From an uncultured Ruminococcus sp. (lineage in GTDB: Bacteria; Bacillota; Clostridia; Oscillospirales; Ruminococcaceae), in NCBI GenBank assembly GCA_937926145.1, contig CALANW010000141.1:1-55068 (forward strand): DNA of 55,068 bases, written 5' to 3'. Under the pieces are notes generated by a model. It searched no databases, was not told where the DNA came from, and was given only the letters and a program-made list of their open reading frames with translations. A program made the translations under genes and the position numbers. Positions 24,230 through 32,639 of the stretch are shown here, in pieces (the first letter of the stretch is position 1; the number at the start of each line of letters is the position of its first letter).

Positions 24230-24948
24230 GCACCTTAAAGCTCACCGCCGAAAAAAGAAACGGGCGGACGGTCATTACCGACACAGAATTCACCTCGCCG
24301 CTGAAAATTGCGAACCCATTTTACCGTGACGATCACACCGAGGTCATGATGATGGCTGCGAGTGCAGGTATTCTTGAGGGCGATCATTATGATATCGAGC
24401 TGACCGTCAAGTCGGGCGCAAGCCTTAAATTCACGGCGCAGTCCTATACGAAGATATTCAAGGCGGAAAGCCTTGGTGCATCTCAGCGGGTAAAGATCAC
24501 CGTTGAAAGCGGCGGAAGTCTTGTTTATATGCCCTGCCCAGTGATACCGTTCGGCGGAAGTATTTTCGACACTCGTACCGAGGTTTATTTGCAGGAGGAC
24601 AGCAGCTTTGCGATGACGGACATTCTTTCCTGCGGAAGAACGGCGATGAAGGAGCGTTTTGAGTTTACAAGCTACCGTTCAAGGACGGCGGTGTATGTTG
24701 GTGAAAAGCTTTGTTTTCTCGATAATCAGAAGCTTGTCCCGATCGAAACATCACTTTCGGGTACTGGTTTCTTTGAGAATCGTTCGCACATTGGAATGAT
24801 GTATATTTACGGCAAAGAGCCGAGCATACCCGAATGTGAGAGGATAGAATTTGCTTCGACCAATGCCGCAAAGGGTGTATGTATTCGTGCTGCGGCTGAC
24901 AGCGCTGATGAGATTTGGCGGTATTTTGGTGATGTCGTTTTGCAGTAG
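24226..24948 (+). CDS. ureD: urease accessory protein UreD (UreH)
   Basis: A 240-residue UreD, slightly shorter than the usual 260-280. It is a beta-rich scaffold that bridges urease to the UreFG complex and guides nickel. Recognisable segments are MMMAASAGILEGDHYDIEL, GASLKFTAQSYTKIFK, YMPCPVIPFGGS and FAMTDILSCGRTAMKERFEFT. It is the last gene of the cluster, overlapping ureG by four bases. The strong palindrome of the downstream repeat (25058-25133, with T-run) probably ends the urease transcript. Confidence 0.92.
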   Translation: MSTLKLTAEKRNGRTVITDTEFTSPLKIANPFYRDDHTEVMMMAASAGILEGDHYDIELTVKSGASLKFTAQSYTKIFKAESLGASQRVKITVESGGSLVYMPCPVIPFGGSIFDTRTEVYLQEDSSFAMTDILSCGRTAMKERFEFTSYRSRTAVYVGEKLCFLDNQKLVPIETSLSGTGFFENRSHIGMMYIYGKEPSIPECERIEFASTNAAKGVCIRAAADSADEIWRYFGDVVLQ

Positions 24949-24965
24949 TTAATCTCATCGCTGTT

Positions 24966-25280
24966 TATATTGCGTCTGCATTGCGTCTGCAAGCAAATAT
25001 ACTCACTTCGTTCGCATATTTGCTTGCAGAGGATAGTTTATTTTAGGAAAAAGAATTGGCGCAATTCACATTATTGGTTTTACGGAACTGATTTCTCATA
25101 GTTCGTTTTACCTTTTTTCGTGTGAATTGCGCCTTTTTATTTGTTACTGATTTCGCTGTTGCAGCAATGCATTAGCTGTTAGTTTAGGGAGTTTCGCTTC
25201 TGCGGAAGCGACAAGGGGACGCTGTCCCCCTTGAGACCCCCTGCCACCCTTTGAAAAGCGTGGACGTAAACTTTAGTTTT
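24966..25280 (-). repeat. about 300-bp palindromic intergenic element, copy 1
   Basis: This is the inverse of the copies at 28316 and 32248. From left to right it has a tandem ATTGCGTCTGC, a hairpin with arms CTGCAAGCAAATAT/ATATTTGCTTGCAG (about 24986-25030), and a core palindrome with arms GGCGCAATTCACA (25058-25070) and TGTGAATTGCGCC (25121-25133) followed by TTTTTAT. Then come a TTCGCTTCTGCGGAAGCGAC hairpin and the terminal CGTGGACGTAAACTTTAG. It lies between ureD and the chemoreceptor gene, has no coding potential, and probably acts as terminator for the urease operon. Confidence 0.8.
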
Positions 25281-25281
25281 T

Positions 25282-27270
25282 TTATTCCGAACGGAGCGTA
25301 AATGAACTCATAAGCTCCTTGAGCATTGAAGCCTGTCCCGAAAGCTCTTCCGAGGCTGCGGCGGATTCTTCTGCGGTTGCGGAGTTCGTCTGAACTACGC
25401 AGGAGATCTGCTCGATGCCGACCGATATCTGCTTGATAGAATCGGCCGCTTCGTTCGATGCGGAGGAGATCTTGCTGTTGAGTGTTGTTACTTCTTCCGA
25501 TGCGGTTTCTACGCCGTTCATCATATCGGCAACTTCGGATACGAGCTCGCTGCCGTTATGAACGGCTTCGATAGAGGCTTCGATAAGTGAATTTGTGGAG
25601 TTTGCAGCTTCGGCGGATTTGCTTGCGAGGTTTCTTACTTCATCGGCAACAACTGCAAAGCCCTTGCCTGCTTCGCCTGCTCTTGCAGCTTCGACAGCGG
25701 CATTGAGGGCGAGGATATTTGTCTGGAATGCGATATCTTCGATAGTTTTGATGATATTGCGGATCTCGTCGGACTTTGTGCTGATCTCGTCCATTGCTTT
25801 AACGAGGTCTTTCATTCTTTCGCTGGCATCGGTCATCTTGCTGCCTGTGTCATTGGTCTTTTCCATTGCATTGTTAGCGTATTCGGCGTTTTCATTGATC
25901 TTATCGGAAACAACGCTGATAGTTGCGGCAAGCTCTTCAATGGACGAAGCCTGCTCTGTTGCGCCCTGCGAAAGAGCCTGAGCGCCCGAGGAAACCTGAT
26001 CTGCGCCTGCGGAAACCTGATCTGCTGCCTCGTTTATCTGCGACATTGTGCCGCTGAGCTTATGGTTGATATCGCGGAGGTACTGGAGAAGCACCTGATA
26101 ATCGCCGATATAATACTGTTCGCCCTTGCTTGTATGTACGTCAAAGTTGCCCTGCGACATAGCTTCGAGGATACGTCCGATATCCTTGATGATATTGTTT
26201 GTATTGGAAACAACGGTCTGTGCTGCTGCGGAAAGTATGCCCGTTTCGTCCTTTGCCTTGATAACAGGAACAGGACTCTGGAGGTCGCCGGCGGCAAATT
26301 TTTCGATACGCTCTGTGCAAACACGGACGGAGTTACCGATATGTTTGCCTATTATTCTTGCAAAAACAGTTGCGACGATGCAAGCAGCTGCAAGCACTAT
26401 TATTGTCAAAACGATAGACCGGTAGGTATTATCCATAAAGTCGCTCTTGGGTGCATAGGTAGCGAGTGACCAGCCATCGGTATTGGGAACAGGTGCATAT
26501 GCAATGAATTTTGAATTGCCGTTGAGCTTATAGCTGGTAAAGCCCGATTCACCGTTTCTCATTTTCTGATGGACGTTGGCAAGTGTTTTATAGCCTGCCT
26601 GACCTGTTGTGTCAGCTTCGGCGAGAGCCTCAATGTTTTCGGCATTTTTTACAACTTCACTGTCAACATCGGCGATCGTATCGCCGTCGTTGTCGATAAT
26701 GTATGCGTTGCAGTTGTCGCTCAGTTTGATCTCTCTTACGATATTGTTAAGAAATTCCGTATCCGGCTGGATAAGAACGCAGCCTGTGACTTCGCCGCCG
26801 GAAACGCCGTTTTTCCATACAGGAGCGGCAACAACGATAACAAGCTCGTTCGTCAGCTTTGAAAAAACAGGTTCGGAAATAGTGGAGTTTCCGAGCATTG
26901 CCTGCTGGAAATATTCTCTGTCGCTGTAATTTTTGCCGTCAATGGAACTGCCGTCTGCATAAATAAGGTTGCAGGCCACAAGTCCGTGTTCGTTTGCGCT
27001 TTGCTTGAGTATCTCTTTCTTGTCATTGTCGGAAACGCTTGCATCGGAAAGGCTCGGGATAACGCCAAGTCCTGTCGCAATGTTTTCATAGGAACGTATT
27101 TCCCAGCTTATGCGGTCTGCGGCAAGCTCCGTGGAGATGAGCAGATCGTTGCGAAGGGTTTCGATGGTTGTGTTATAGGTCATAATACCTGCGAATGTAC
27201 CTAAAACGAGTAGTGATATGCCGACAAGGAGAATGCAGCATAAAAAGATCTTTTGCTTGATCGACTTCAT
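25282..27270 (-). CDS. methyl-accepting chemotaxis protein with dCache sensor
   Basis: A chemoreceptor of about 662 residues. A first membrane span (about 8-30) and a second (about 280-302) enclose an extracellular double-Cache domain, with AAPVWKNG and WSLATYAPKSDF as typical sensor segments. A HAMP-like region follows. The signalling domain has the near-invariant tip IEDIAFQTNILALNAAVEAARAGEAGKGFAVVADEVR (core residues IAFQTNILALNAAVEAARAG). There is no C-terminal pentapeptide for CheR docking. ATG 27270 with GGGGGT upstream fits the signal-anchor better than the in-frame ATG at 27369. No other chemotaxis genes are nearby, so the ligand is unknown. Confidence 0.92.
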   Translation of the reverse strand: MKSIKQKIFLCCILLVGISLLVLGTFAGIMTYNTTIETLRNDLLISTELAADRISWEIRSYENIATGLGVIPSLSDASVSDNDKKEILKQSANEHGLVACNLIYADGSSIDGKNYSDREYFQQAMLGNSTISEPVFSKLTNELVIVVAAPVWKNGVSGGEVTGCVLIQPDTEFLNNIVREIKLSDNCNAYIIDNDGDTIADVDSEVVKNAENIEALAEADTTGQAGYKTLANVHQKMRNGESGFTSYKLNGNSKFIAYAPVPNTDGWSLATYAPKSDFMDNTYRSIVLTIIVLAAACIVATVFARIIGKHIGNSVRVCTERIEKFAAGDLQSPVPVIKAKDETGILSAAAQTVVSNTNNIIKDIGRILEAMSQGNFDVHTSKGEQYYIGDYQVLLQYLRDINHKLSGTMSQINEAADQVSAGADQVSSGAQALSQGATEQASSIEELAATISVVSDKINENAEYANNAMEKTNDTGSKMTDASERMKDLVKAMDEISTKSDEIRNIIKTIEDIAFQTNILALNAAVEAARAGEAGKGFAVVADEVRNLASKSAEAANSTNSLIEASIEAVHNGSELVSEVADMMNGVETASEEVTTLNSKISSASNEAADSIKQISVGIEQISCVVQTNSATAEESAAASEELSGQASMLKELMSSFTLRSE

Positions 27271-27381
27271 AGAATGACCCCCAAAAAATTTTATTAAAAA
27301 GCTTTTTCGGACGGCAAAGAACAGCTTTTTGGATTTACCGTTTTCTGACAAAATCCGAGCTTTTTCCATTTATATATTATA

Positions 27382-27409
27382 ATTATACCACTTTTCAAAA
27401 AAAAATCAA
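27382..27409 (-). promoter_or_regulatory. putative promoter of the chemoreceptor gene
   Basis: On the minus strand TTGATT (complement of 27404-27409) and TATAAT (complement of 27382-27387) are spaced by 16 bases in an AT-rich stretch, about 110 bases upstream of ATG 27270. Confidence 0.55.
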
Positions 27410-27525
27410 GAGGAATCGTAGATTGTTATCCTTTATTTAATATATTTAATATAAGATATCATTTTTATCTGATGATTGGATCATTATTTATGAAATATTT
27501 TCAGATATTATTTCAGAGATCGATA

Positions 27526-27554
27526 TTGACAATACTTTAGCAGTGCGATATAAT
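27526..27554 (+). promoter_or_regulatory. consensus sigma-A promoter of the DUF554 gene
   Basis: Perfect TTGACA (27526-27531) and TATAAT (27549-27554) are separated by 17 bases, followed by AAGGAG before ATG 27590. Confidence 0.85.
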
Positions 27555-27589
27555 AAAGCGGTTGTATTCTGTAAAGGAGAAAGTATTTT

Positions 27590-28309
27590 ATGATAGGTTT
27601 GGGAACGATAATAAATTCTGCCGCCATAGTAGCAGGCGGTCTGGGCGGACTTTTTAGCGGAAAGCTTCTGAAAGAGCGCTTTCAGGAAACATTGCAGCTG
27701 ACCTGCGGAGTGAGCGTTCTTGTAATAGGAATTGCCGGTGCAATGGAGAAAATGCTGAGCATAAAGGACGGCGCTTTGACTTCGGGCTACAGCATAATGA
27801 TAACGGTCTGCCTTGTCCTCGGCGCGGTTCTCGGCGAGATAATAAACATCGAGCAAGGCTTTGAACACTTCGGCGAGTGGCTCAAAAAGAAAACGAAAAG
27901 CACGGGCGACAGCAGGTTTGTGGACGGCTTCGTAACAGCCTCGCTCACCGTCTCGATAGGCGCAATGGCGATAGTCGGCGCAATAGAGGACGGCATCTCG
28001 GGCGACTGGTCAATACTCGCAGCGAAGTCGGTGCTTGACTTAATAGTAATGGTGATGACCTGTTCAATGGGAAAAGGGTGTATATTCTCGGCAGTCCCAG
28101 TGTTCGTGCTGGAGGGAGCGATAACGGTCTTTGCGATATTCATAAAGCCGTTTATGACCGAGCTTGCATTGAACTATATATCACTTGTTGGAAGTATACT
28201 CATATTCTGCGTAGGGATAAACCTCGTGTGGGGAAAGAAAATACGCGTTGCGAACTTGCTTCCGTCATTGATATTTGCTGTCATTGCGGCGTTTCTGCCG
28301 ATATTTTAA
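27590..28309 (+). CDS. DUF554 family membrane protein (YdfK-like)
   Basis: A 239-residue integral membrane protein of the DUF554 family, related to Bacillus YdfK. Six to seven hydrophobic segments are visible. The family N-terminus GLGTIINSAAIVAGGLGGLF and the internal GAVLGEIINIEQG, SLTVSIGAMAIVGAIEDG and GINLVWGKKIRVANLLPS are conserved features. Function is not established for the family; small-molecule transport has been suggested. It is a single-gene unit with its own consensus promoter and is flanked by inverted copies of the palindromic element together with the chemoreceptor gene. Confidence 0.85.
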   Translation: MIGLGTIINSAAIVAGGLGGLFSGKLLKERFQETLQLTCGVSVLVIGIAGAMEKMLSIKDGALTSGYSIMITVCLVLGAVLGEIINIEQGFEHFGEWLKKKTKSTGDSRFVDGFVTASLTVSIGAMAIVGAIEDGISGDWSILAAKSVLDLIVMVMTCSMGKGCIFSAVPVFVLEGAITVFAIFIKPFMTELALNYISLVGSILIFCVGINLVWGKKIRVANLLPSLIFAVIAAFLPIF

Positions 28310-28315
28310 AAAGTA

Positions 28316-28640
28316 GGGTCAACGCGAAGTCAAGCAAAAGTTTTGTAATTTTGTAAGAATTTACCTTTGTTCAAGTGTGGCAGGGGTCAAGGGGGAAGCG
28401 CCACCTTGTCGCTTCCGCAGAAGCGAAATTCCTTAAACTAACAGTAAAAGCTTGCCGAAAAAGCGAAATTACTAACAAATCAAAAGGCGCAATTCACATC
28501 AAAAAAGGTAAAACAGAACATGAGAAATAGGTTCCGTAAACCTAAAAAATGTGAATTGCGCCATTCTATTTTCCTCAAAGAAAATACCCTCTGCAAGCAA
28601 ATATGCGAACGAAGTGAGTATATTTGCTTGCAGACGCAAT
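28316..28640 (+). repeat. about 300-bp palindromic intergenic element, copy 2
   Basis: It has the same modules as copy 1 in the opposite direction: a CCTTGTCGCTTCCGCAGAAG hairpin, then a linker to AACAAATCAAAAGGCGC, then the core palindrome (GGCGCAATTCACAT, 28486-28499, with ATGTGAATTGCGCC, 28549-28562). A second hairpin with arms CTGCAAGCAAATAT and ATATTTGCTTGCAG follows at about 28591-28634. Copies 1 and 2 form an inverted pair around 25281-28315. No gene is seen in 28310-28904 other than this element and the terminator at 28773. Confidence 0.8.
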
Positions 28641-28772
28641 ATGAACAGCTATATAAAATGAACGGTAAATCACCAATCAAAAGCAGTGTCATCATAAAAC
28701 ATGCAGAGCGGAGCAATAAGCAGCTTATTCCAACACAATATGAGCGCTGAAAATATCTTTGCCCATAAAAAT

Positions 28773-28827
28773 AAAATCGGGACTGTTTGGCATATCATAA
28801 AATACCATGCAACAGTCCCGATTTTTA
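28773..28827. terminator. bidirectional terminator
   Basis: A 15-bp perfect stem (AAAATCGGGACTGTT, 28773-28787, with AACAGTCCCGATTTT, 28811-28825) is flanked by A- and T-rich tracts on both sides. It lies downstream of the DUF4358 genes on the minus strand and of repeat copy 2 on the plus strand. Confidence 0.8.
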
Positions 28828-28904
28828 TAAGAGAGAAATCAAATACTCTGTAGAAGCTTTTAGTTGTGAACAGTTATAGCTTTTGCTGTATTTTTGTAAA
28901 AAGC

Positions 28905-29795
28905 TTAAAGAACCAAACCGTCTTCCAGCTCGCCGACTTCGGGGACAGTGATGATGTTTTCAACCTTTGAACCGAAAATTTTTTTCCAAGCGGCATCGAT
29001 CTTTTCAGCCTCGGAAGAAGCTGTTGCTTCACTGCTTACGTCCTTACCGAGAATGATGAGCGCAACATAGTTTCCGTTCACGAAAAGGCGAGCCTGCGCT
29101 GATTTGTAGTTGTCATAGCTGCCTAGGAAAGAGTAGCTTGCAATCTGATCGTAGAGTTCCTGAAGCTTTGCGGCAGCGGTATTTGCATAGCCGTCCTTGA
29201 CCTTAAGAATGACTGCAGTGTCCATATAAACTGCCGAAATTTCATTGTTTTCATAAACGCCGCTTTCGACCTTGCTCATATCAAGCTCGAAAAAGCTTTC
29301 AAGCTCGCTCTGTGTGCATACATTGTCGCAGGAGTAGCTGCTGCCAAGCTCCTTTTTCAGCTTGGAGAGGATTTCCGATGCGGTAAGGTTTGCCGATGCT
29401 TCACCTTTCAGCTTTCCGTTATTGTCAAAGCGGTAGGTCTTACCGTCAATTTTAACTTTGCCCGTTCTCATTTTTCCGTCAGTTCCGAAATAATAGGTGC
29501 TGCCCTTTATCTTTTGAAATCCCGTGCGCATTTTGCCGTCGCTGCCGAAATAGTAGGTGCTTGAAGCTATCGTCTTGAAGCCCGTGCGTCTGATGCCGTT
29601 CGTGCCGAAGAAATATTTACTGCCGTCAATTGTCTGCCAGCCCGTTTTCTTGTTTCCGTTGCTGTCGGTGTAGGTGTAGCCGTTGTCTGTTTTGTTCCAT
29701 TCAGCCGAAACGGTGACTGCGGCTGCGGACATTGCCGAAACTGCCATAAGTGAAGCCATTGCTGCGGAAATTACTTTGCTCTTAATATTTTTCAT
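28905..29795 (-). CDS. secreted wall-binding-repeat protein with DUF4358 domain, paralogue 1
   Basis: A 296-residue exported protein. A signal peptide (about 1-30, ending AVTVSAEW) is followed by about four 19-20-residue glucan/choline-binding-type repeats of the form TGxxxIxGxxYYFGxDGxMR (about 45-130). The C-terminal domain (about 140-285) resembles DUF4358: DMSKVESGVYEN, VILKVKDGYAN, QARLFVNGNYVALIILG. ATG 29795 is chosen for the AAAGGAGAT before it; the frame extends further upstream without such a site. It should sit on the cell wall or bind surface glycans. It lies 31 bases after its paralogue, so they form a small operon. Confidence 0.8.
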   Translation of the reverse strand: MKNIKSKVISAAMASLMAVSAMSAAAVTVSAEWNKTDNGYTYTDSNGNKKTGWQTIDGSKYFFGTNGIRRTGFKTIASSTYYFGSDGKMRTGFQKIKGSTYYFGTDGKMRTGKVKIDGKTYRFDNNGKLKGEASANLTASEILSKLKKELGSSYSCDNVCTQSELESFFELDMSKVESGVYENNEISAVYMDTAVILKVKDGYANTAAAKLQELYDQIASYSFLGSYDNYKSAQARLFVNGNYVALIILGKDVSSEATASSEAEKIDAAWKKIFGSKVENIITVPEVGELEDGLVL

Positions 29796-29826
29796 AATGA
29801 TTATCTCCTTTAAAAAATCGTTTATA

Positions 29827-30738
29827 TTACTTAGATGAACCGATAGTGCTGCCCTCGTCCTCGTCAATTTCGGCGAGGTTTTCGGGTGTGCTGCCGAAGA
29901 TGCTCTTCCAAGCCCTGTCTACCTTTAAAGCTTCGCCGAAAGCATAGTCAGCCTTGTCATCTTCGCTCCAACTGTCGGAATAGCCGTTGTCGCCGAGGAT
30001 AAGAAGCGCAACATAGTTGTTCTGTGAGAATATTCTTGCCTGCTCAACTCTGTAAATATCAGCATCATAAAGCTGCGAAACGCCGAGTATCTGCTGATAG
30101 TAGTTCTGAAGTATCTGTACTGCTTTGTCAGCATATCCGCTCTTGACGTTGAGAACAATTGCGATGTCATAATTTATTGCGGAAACGGAATTATCCTCAT
30201 AAACGCAGCTGTTTATATATCGCATATCAATGCCGTAATTTTCAAGGTCTGTGCTGTCGTGAACATTGTCGCAGGTGTAGCTTGAACCGAGGTAGGATTT
30301 GATGCTGTCAAGCACGGTCGCTGCGCTGTTATTGCTCTTCGGGTCGGACTTCCCGCTGCCGTTGAGAACGCCGTATTTGTCGAAGCGGTATATCTTTCCG
30401 TTTATCTTGCGCTTGCCCGTGCGCATTACGCCGTTTTTGCCGAAATAGTAGGTATTGCCGCTTATCGTCTGCCAGCTTGTTCTCATAACTCCGTCCGAAC
30501 CGAAGTAATAAGTCTTTTTGCCTATCTTCTGCCAGCCTGTTTTCATAACGCCGTTAGCATCGAAGTAATATATCTTCTTGCCGATCTTCTGCCAGCCTGT
30601 GTAGGTGTTGTAAGAGGAGGAGGTGAGTGTTTCGGTCGTCGTTGCTGCCGAAACCTGAGCAGTAAGAGCGGCTGTAGATGAAATTGAAAGCATTGAAGCG
30701 AGTGCGATAGAAGCAATTCTTGATCTTATATTTTTCAT
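29827..30738 (-). CDS. secreted wall-binding-repeat protein with DUF4358 domain, paralogue 2
   Basis: A 303-residue exported protein built like its neighbour: signal peptide (about 1-32), four wall-binding repeats (TGWQKIGKKIYYFDANGVMK and relatives, about 44-125), a Ser/Asn linker and a C-terminal DUF4358-like domain (DMRYINSCVYEDNSVSAI, VLNVKSGYADKAV, QARIFSQNNYVALLILG). ATG 30738 follows AAAGGAGAT. The leader carries a large hairpin just upstream. The two paralogues share signal-peptide and repeat style, so they arose by tandem duplication. Carbohydrate ligand and function are unknown. Confidence 0.8.
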   Translation of the reverse strand: MKNIRSRIASIALASMLSISSTAALTAQVSAATTTETLTSSSYNTYTGWQKIGKKIYYFDANGVMKTGWQKIGKKTYYFGSDGVMRTSWQTISGNTYYFGKNGVMRTGKRKINGKIYRFDKYGVLNGSGKSDPKSNNSAATVLDSIKSYLGSSYTCDNVHDSTDLENYGIDMRYINSCVYEDNSVSAINYDIAIVLNVKSGYADKAVQILQNYYQQILGVSQLYDADIYRVEQARIFSQNNYVALLILGDNGYSDSWSEDDKADYAFGEALKVDRAWKSIFGSTPENLAEIDEDEGSTIGSSK

Positions 30739-30767
30739 AATGAGTATCTCCTTTAAATTCAATTCTC

Positions 30768-30821
30768 GCCGAGCTTTGATCGAATTAAAATTGATCGGTT
30801 TGAATTCGATCAAAGCTTGGC
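30768..30821. promoter_or_regulatory. 19-bp inverted repeat in the DUF4358 operon leader
   Basis: GCCGAGCTTTGATCGAATT (30768-30786) pairs with AATTCGATCAAAGCTTGGC (30803-30821) with one mismatch. On the minus strand it lies about 25 bases upstream of the ribosome binding site. On the plus strand it is followed by ATTTTTATTTT and could terminate antisense transcription. Confidence 0.6.
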
Positions 30822-30924
30822 ATTTTTATTTTAAAAGAGTTCCGAACTGTGCACCGTTTTTCGCCCTTCTGCTTATATAACGATCTGGGAGATGAAAATG
30901 TCGGGTAAAAAAATTTTGAAAAAA

Positions 30925-30959
30925 AAGTGTATTCTACGCTGTTCACATAGAATACACTT
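30925..30959 (-). terminator. terminator of the sigma/anti-sigma operon
   Basis: A 12-bp perfect stem (arms AAGTGTATTCTA and TAGAATACACTT) is followed on the minus strand by a run of eight T and more AT-rich sequence. It lies 8 bases past the anti-sigma stop codon. Confidence 0.85.
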
Positions 30960-30967
30960 CAGTATTT

Positions 30968-31627
30968 TTATTGTATCTGCTCCGCAAAAAACAGCGCAGT
31001 CTGCGATATCGCATCACGTTCCGCACCGTCTGTATTGCAGAGGTAATAATTGTATTGTTTTCCGTTCCAGTGAGCATTCAGATAATTTTCGCTCGTGATG
31101 TCAAGCACAATGCTGTCCGAGATATTTTCGCTCTCTGTTATTTTTCCGTAAACTCCCGAAAAGTCGCCGTCATCTTTCGATATTGAATAATAGTATAAAT
31201 GTCCGTCAATTGAAAAACGAACATCGGCATCGCCGTCATAAAGATTGCAGACGGTCACTTCCGCATTTTCGGGCAGAGTGATGTCAAACCCTGCTTCAAG
31301 GATATCATCAAAGGTGTATTCGTTCGCAAATGGATTTTCGGCTTGGACCCAGTCCTCCTGCTCTGTCGTCACGGAAGAGGTCGAAGCCGACGAGGTGACG
31401 GACGTTTCGTTAACAGCAATATCATCATCGCTGTTGTTTTTTATTATCACCGCCGAAGCTATAACTATCGCCGCACATGCCGCCGCTGCGCATATACTCG
31501 TGTAAAGCTTTATGTTCGGCTTTTTCTTTTCTGCCGAAGCTTTTTTCAGAATGTTCGCACACATTCTTTCCTCTGCACCCTCGGGGATATCTATATCATC
31601 TATTGATTTTTTTATATCATTGCTCAT
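30968..31627 (-). CDS. putative anti-sigma factor, single-pass membrane protein
   Basis: A 219-residue protein encoded directly after an ECF sigma factor gene, overlapping it by 11 bases. The cytoplasmic N-terminus (about 1-38, IPEGAEERMCANILKKA) is followed by one membrane span (about 42-62, ICAAAACAAIVIASAVII). A Ser/Thr-rich linker then leads to an extracellular domain of about 140 residues with no recognised fold. Position, topology and overlap indicate an anti-sigma factor that holds the ECF sigma factor at the membrane until an envelope signal arrives. ATG 31627 follows GGAGGTGA; an in-frame ATG at 31672 lies inside the sigma gene and is less likely. Confidence 0.7.
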   Translation of the reverse strand: MSNDIKKSIDDIDIPEGAEERMCANILKKASAEKKKPNIKLYTSICAAAACAAIVIASAVIIKNNSDDDIAVNETSVTSSASTSSVTTEQEDWVQAENPFANEYTFDDILEAGFDITLPENAEVTVCNLYDGDADVRFSIDGHLYYYSISKDDGDFSGVYGKITESENISDSIVLDITSENYLNAHWNGKQYNYYLCNTDGAERDAISQTALFFAEQIQ

Positions 31628-32096
31628 TAAATTCACCTCCAAGTGCGGTTTTGAGCTTCGCCCGTGCATCACGAAGAAGATTTCGCACCGTCGAAGCAGG
31701 CTTTTTCACAAGTTTTGCGATCTCTTCCGTTTTGTAACCTTCGTAATAAAAAAGTATAACGACTTCCTTGTATTTCTCAGGAAGAGCCTTTACAGCTTCA
31801 AGAACATCACCGTCCGTGTCCTTTTCCTCGGCGGCAATATCCTCGTGATCGGCAATATCTTCAGTCTTTTACCGCCACCAGTGCTTTAGCCTGTCTTTGC
31901 AGATATTTGAAGCAGTGACCGTCAGCCACGCGCGTTCGTGATCTTCATCATTGAACGTCATTCCCGTGCTGATTATTTTTAGAAAAGCGTCTTCCGTGCA
32001 GTCCTCAGCGTCATGCTGATATATGTAGCATACCCTGTAAATAGCCGCATAATTTCGCTTGTAAAGCTCATTGAAGCCCTGAGGGACAGCAGACAT
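31617..32096 (-). pseudogene. ECF sigma factor gene interrupted by an in-frame TAA
   Basis: Read in one frame, this is a complete ECF sigma-70 family gene. Residues 1-75 cover region 2 (FNELYKRNYAAIYRVCYIY, DAEDCTEDAFLKII). Then TAA at 31869-31871 interrupts, and the same frame continues with KTEDIADHEDIAAEE and a full region 4 (VLEAVKALPEKYKEVVILFYY, EEIAKLVKKPASTVRNLLRDARAKL) to TGA at 31617-31619. One base change from AAA, CAA or GAA would explain it. As written the product lacks promoter -35 recognition. It may be a recent nonsense mutation, a sequencing error or suppressed in the cell. The downstream anti-sigma gene is intact. Confidence 0.85.
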
Positions 32097-32247
32097 ATTT
32101 ATACCTCCAATTATTTAACGATCGAACGACCGAAATTGTCGGAATTTATTATACAATATTTTTTGACAAAATTCAATATGAAAATAAAAAATCGAATTTC
32201 TAACAAATGCGTAATTTTTGCAAAGCCGACATTTGTTCAGTGATGCG

Positions 32248-32545
32248 AAGCCAACTAAAGTTTAGGTCAAGCCTTTTCAAAGGCTTGTGGGTGTCCAGAG
32301 GGCAAAGCCCTTGGTCGCTTCCGCAGAAGAGAAATTCCCTAAACTATGGTTAAAGGCTGTGCAGCAATAGCGTAATCAGTAACAAATCAAAAGGCGCAAT
32401 TCACATCAAAAAGGTGAAACAGAACGTGAGAATCAAGTTCCGTAAACCTAAAAAAAGTGAATTGCGCTTGTTTTTTATGTCCGGAACAACTATCCTCGGC
32501 AAATAAACGTGAGGAGCAATGCGACGAGCGTTTAGCGCCAACGGG
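32248..32545 (+). repeat. about 300-bp palindromic intergenic element, copy 3
   Basis: It begins AACTAAAGTTTAGG, continues through TGGTCGCTTCCGCAGAAG, and carries the core palindrome (GGCGCAATTCACAT from 32393 with GTGAATTGCGC, 32457-32467). It ends in a GGCAAATAAACGTGAGG hairpin region related to copy 4 rather than to copies 1 and 2. The stretch 32097-32958 otherwise holds a terminator and no convincing gene. Confidence 0.75.
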
Positions 32546-32602
32546 ATATGTATGGTAGTCTTTCTTTTAGTGATCATGTCACAAAATTTTTTTCGTCAAT
32601 CT

Positions 32603-32639
32603 AACCCGTTTTCAAAGAAAAAATTGAAAACGGGTTTTT
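32603..32639 (+). terminator. intrinsic terminator upstream of the ABC exporter
   Basis: AACCCGTTTTCAA (32603-32615) pairs with TTGAAAACGGGTT (32624-32636) and is followed by TTTC and AT-rich sequence. The stem sequence is close to those inside the repeats at 5422 and 36635, so it may be a degenerate relative. Confidence 0.75.

Noticed and set aside
28316..28640. Retron-type non-coding RNA for the four-copy palindromic element
   Set aside because: No reverse transcriptase gene is seen near any copy, and the copies end in terminator-like stems.
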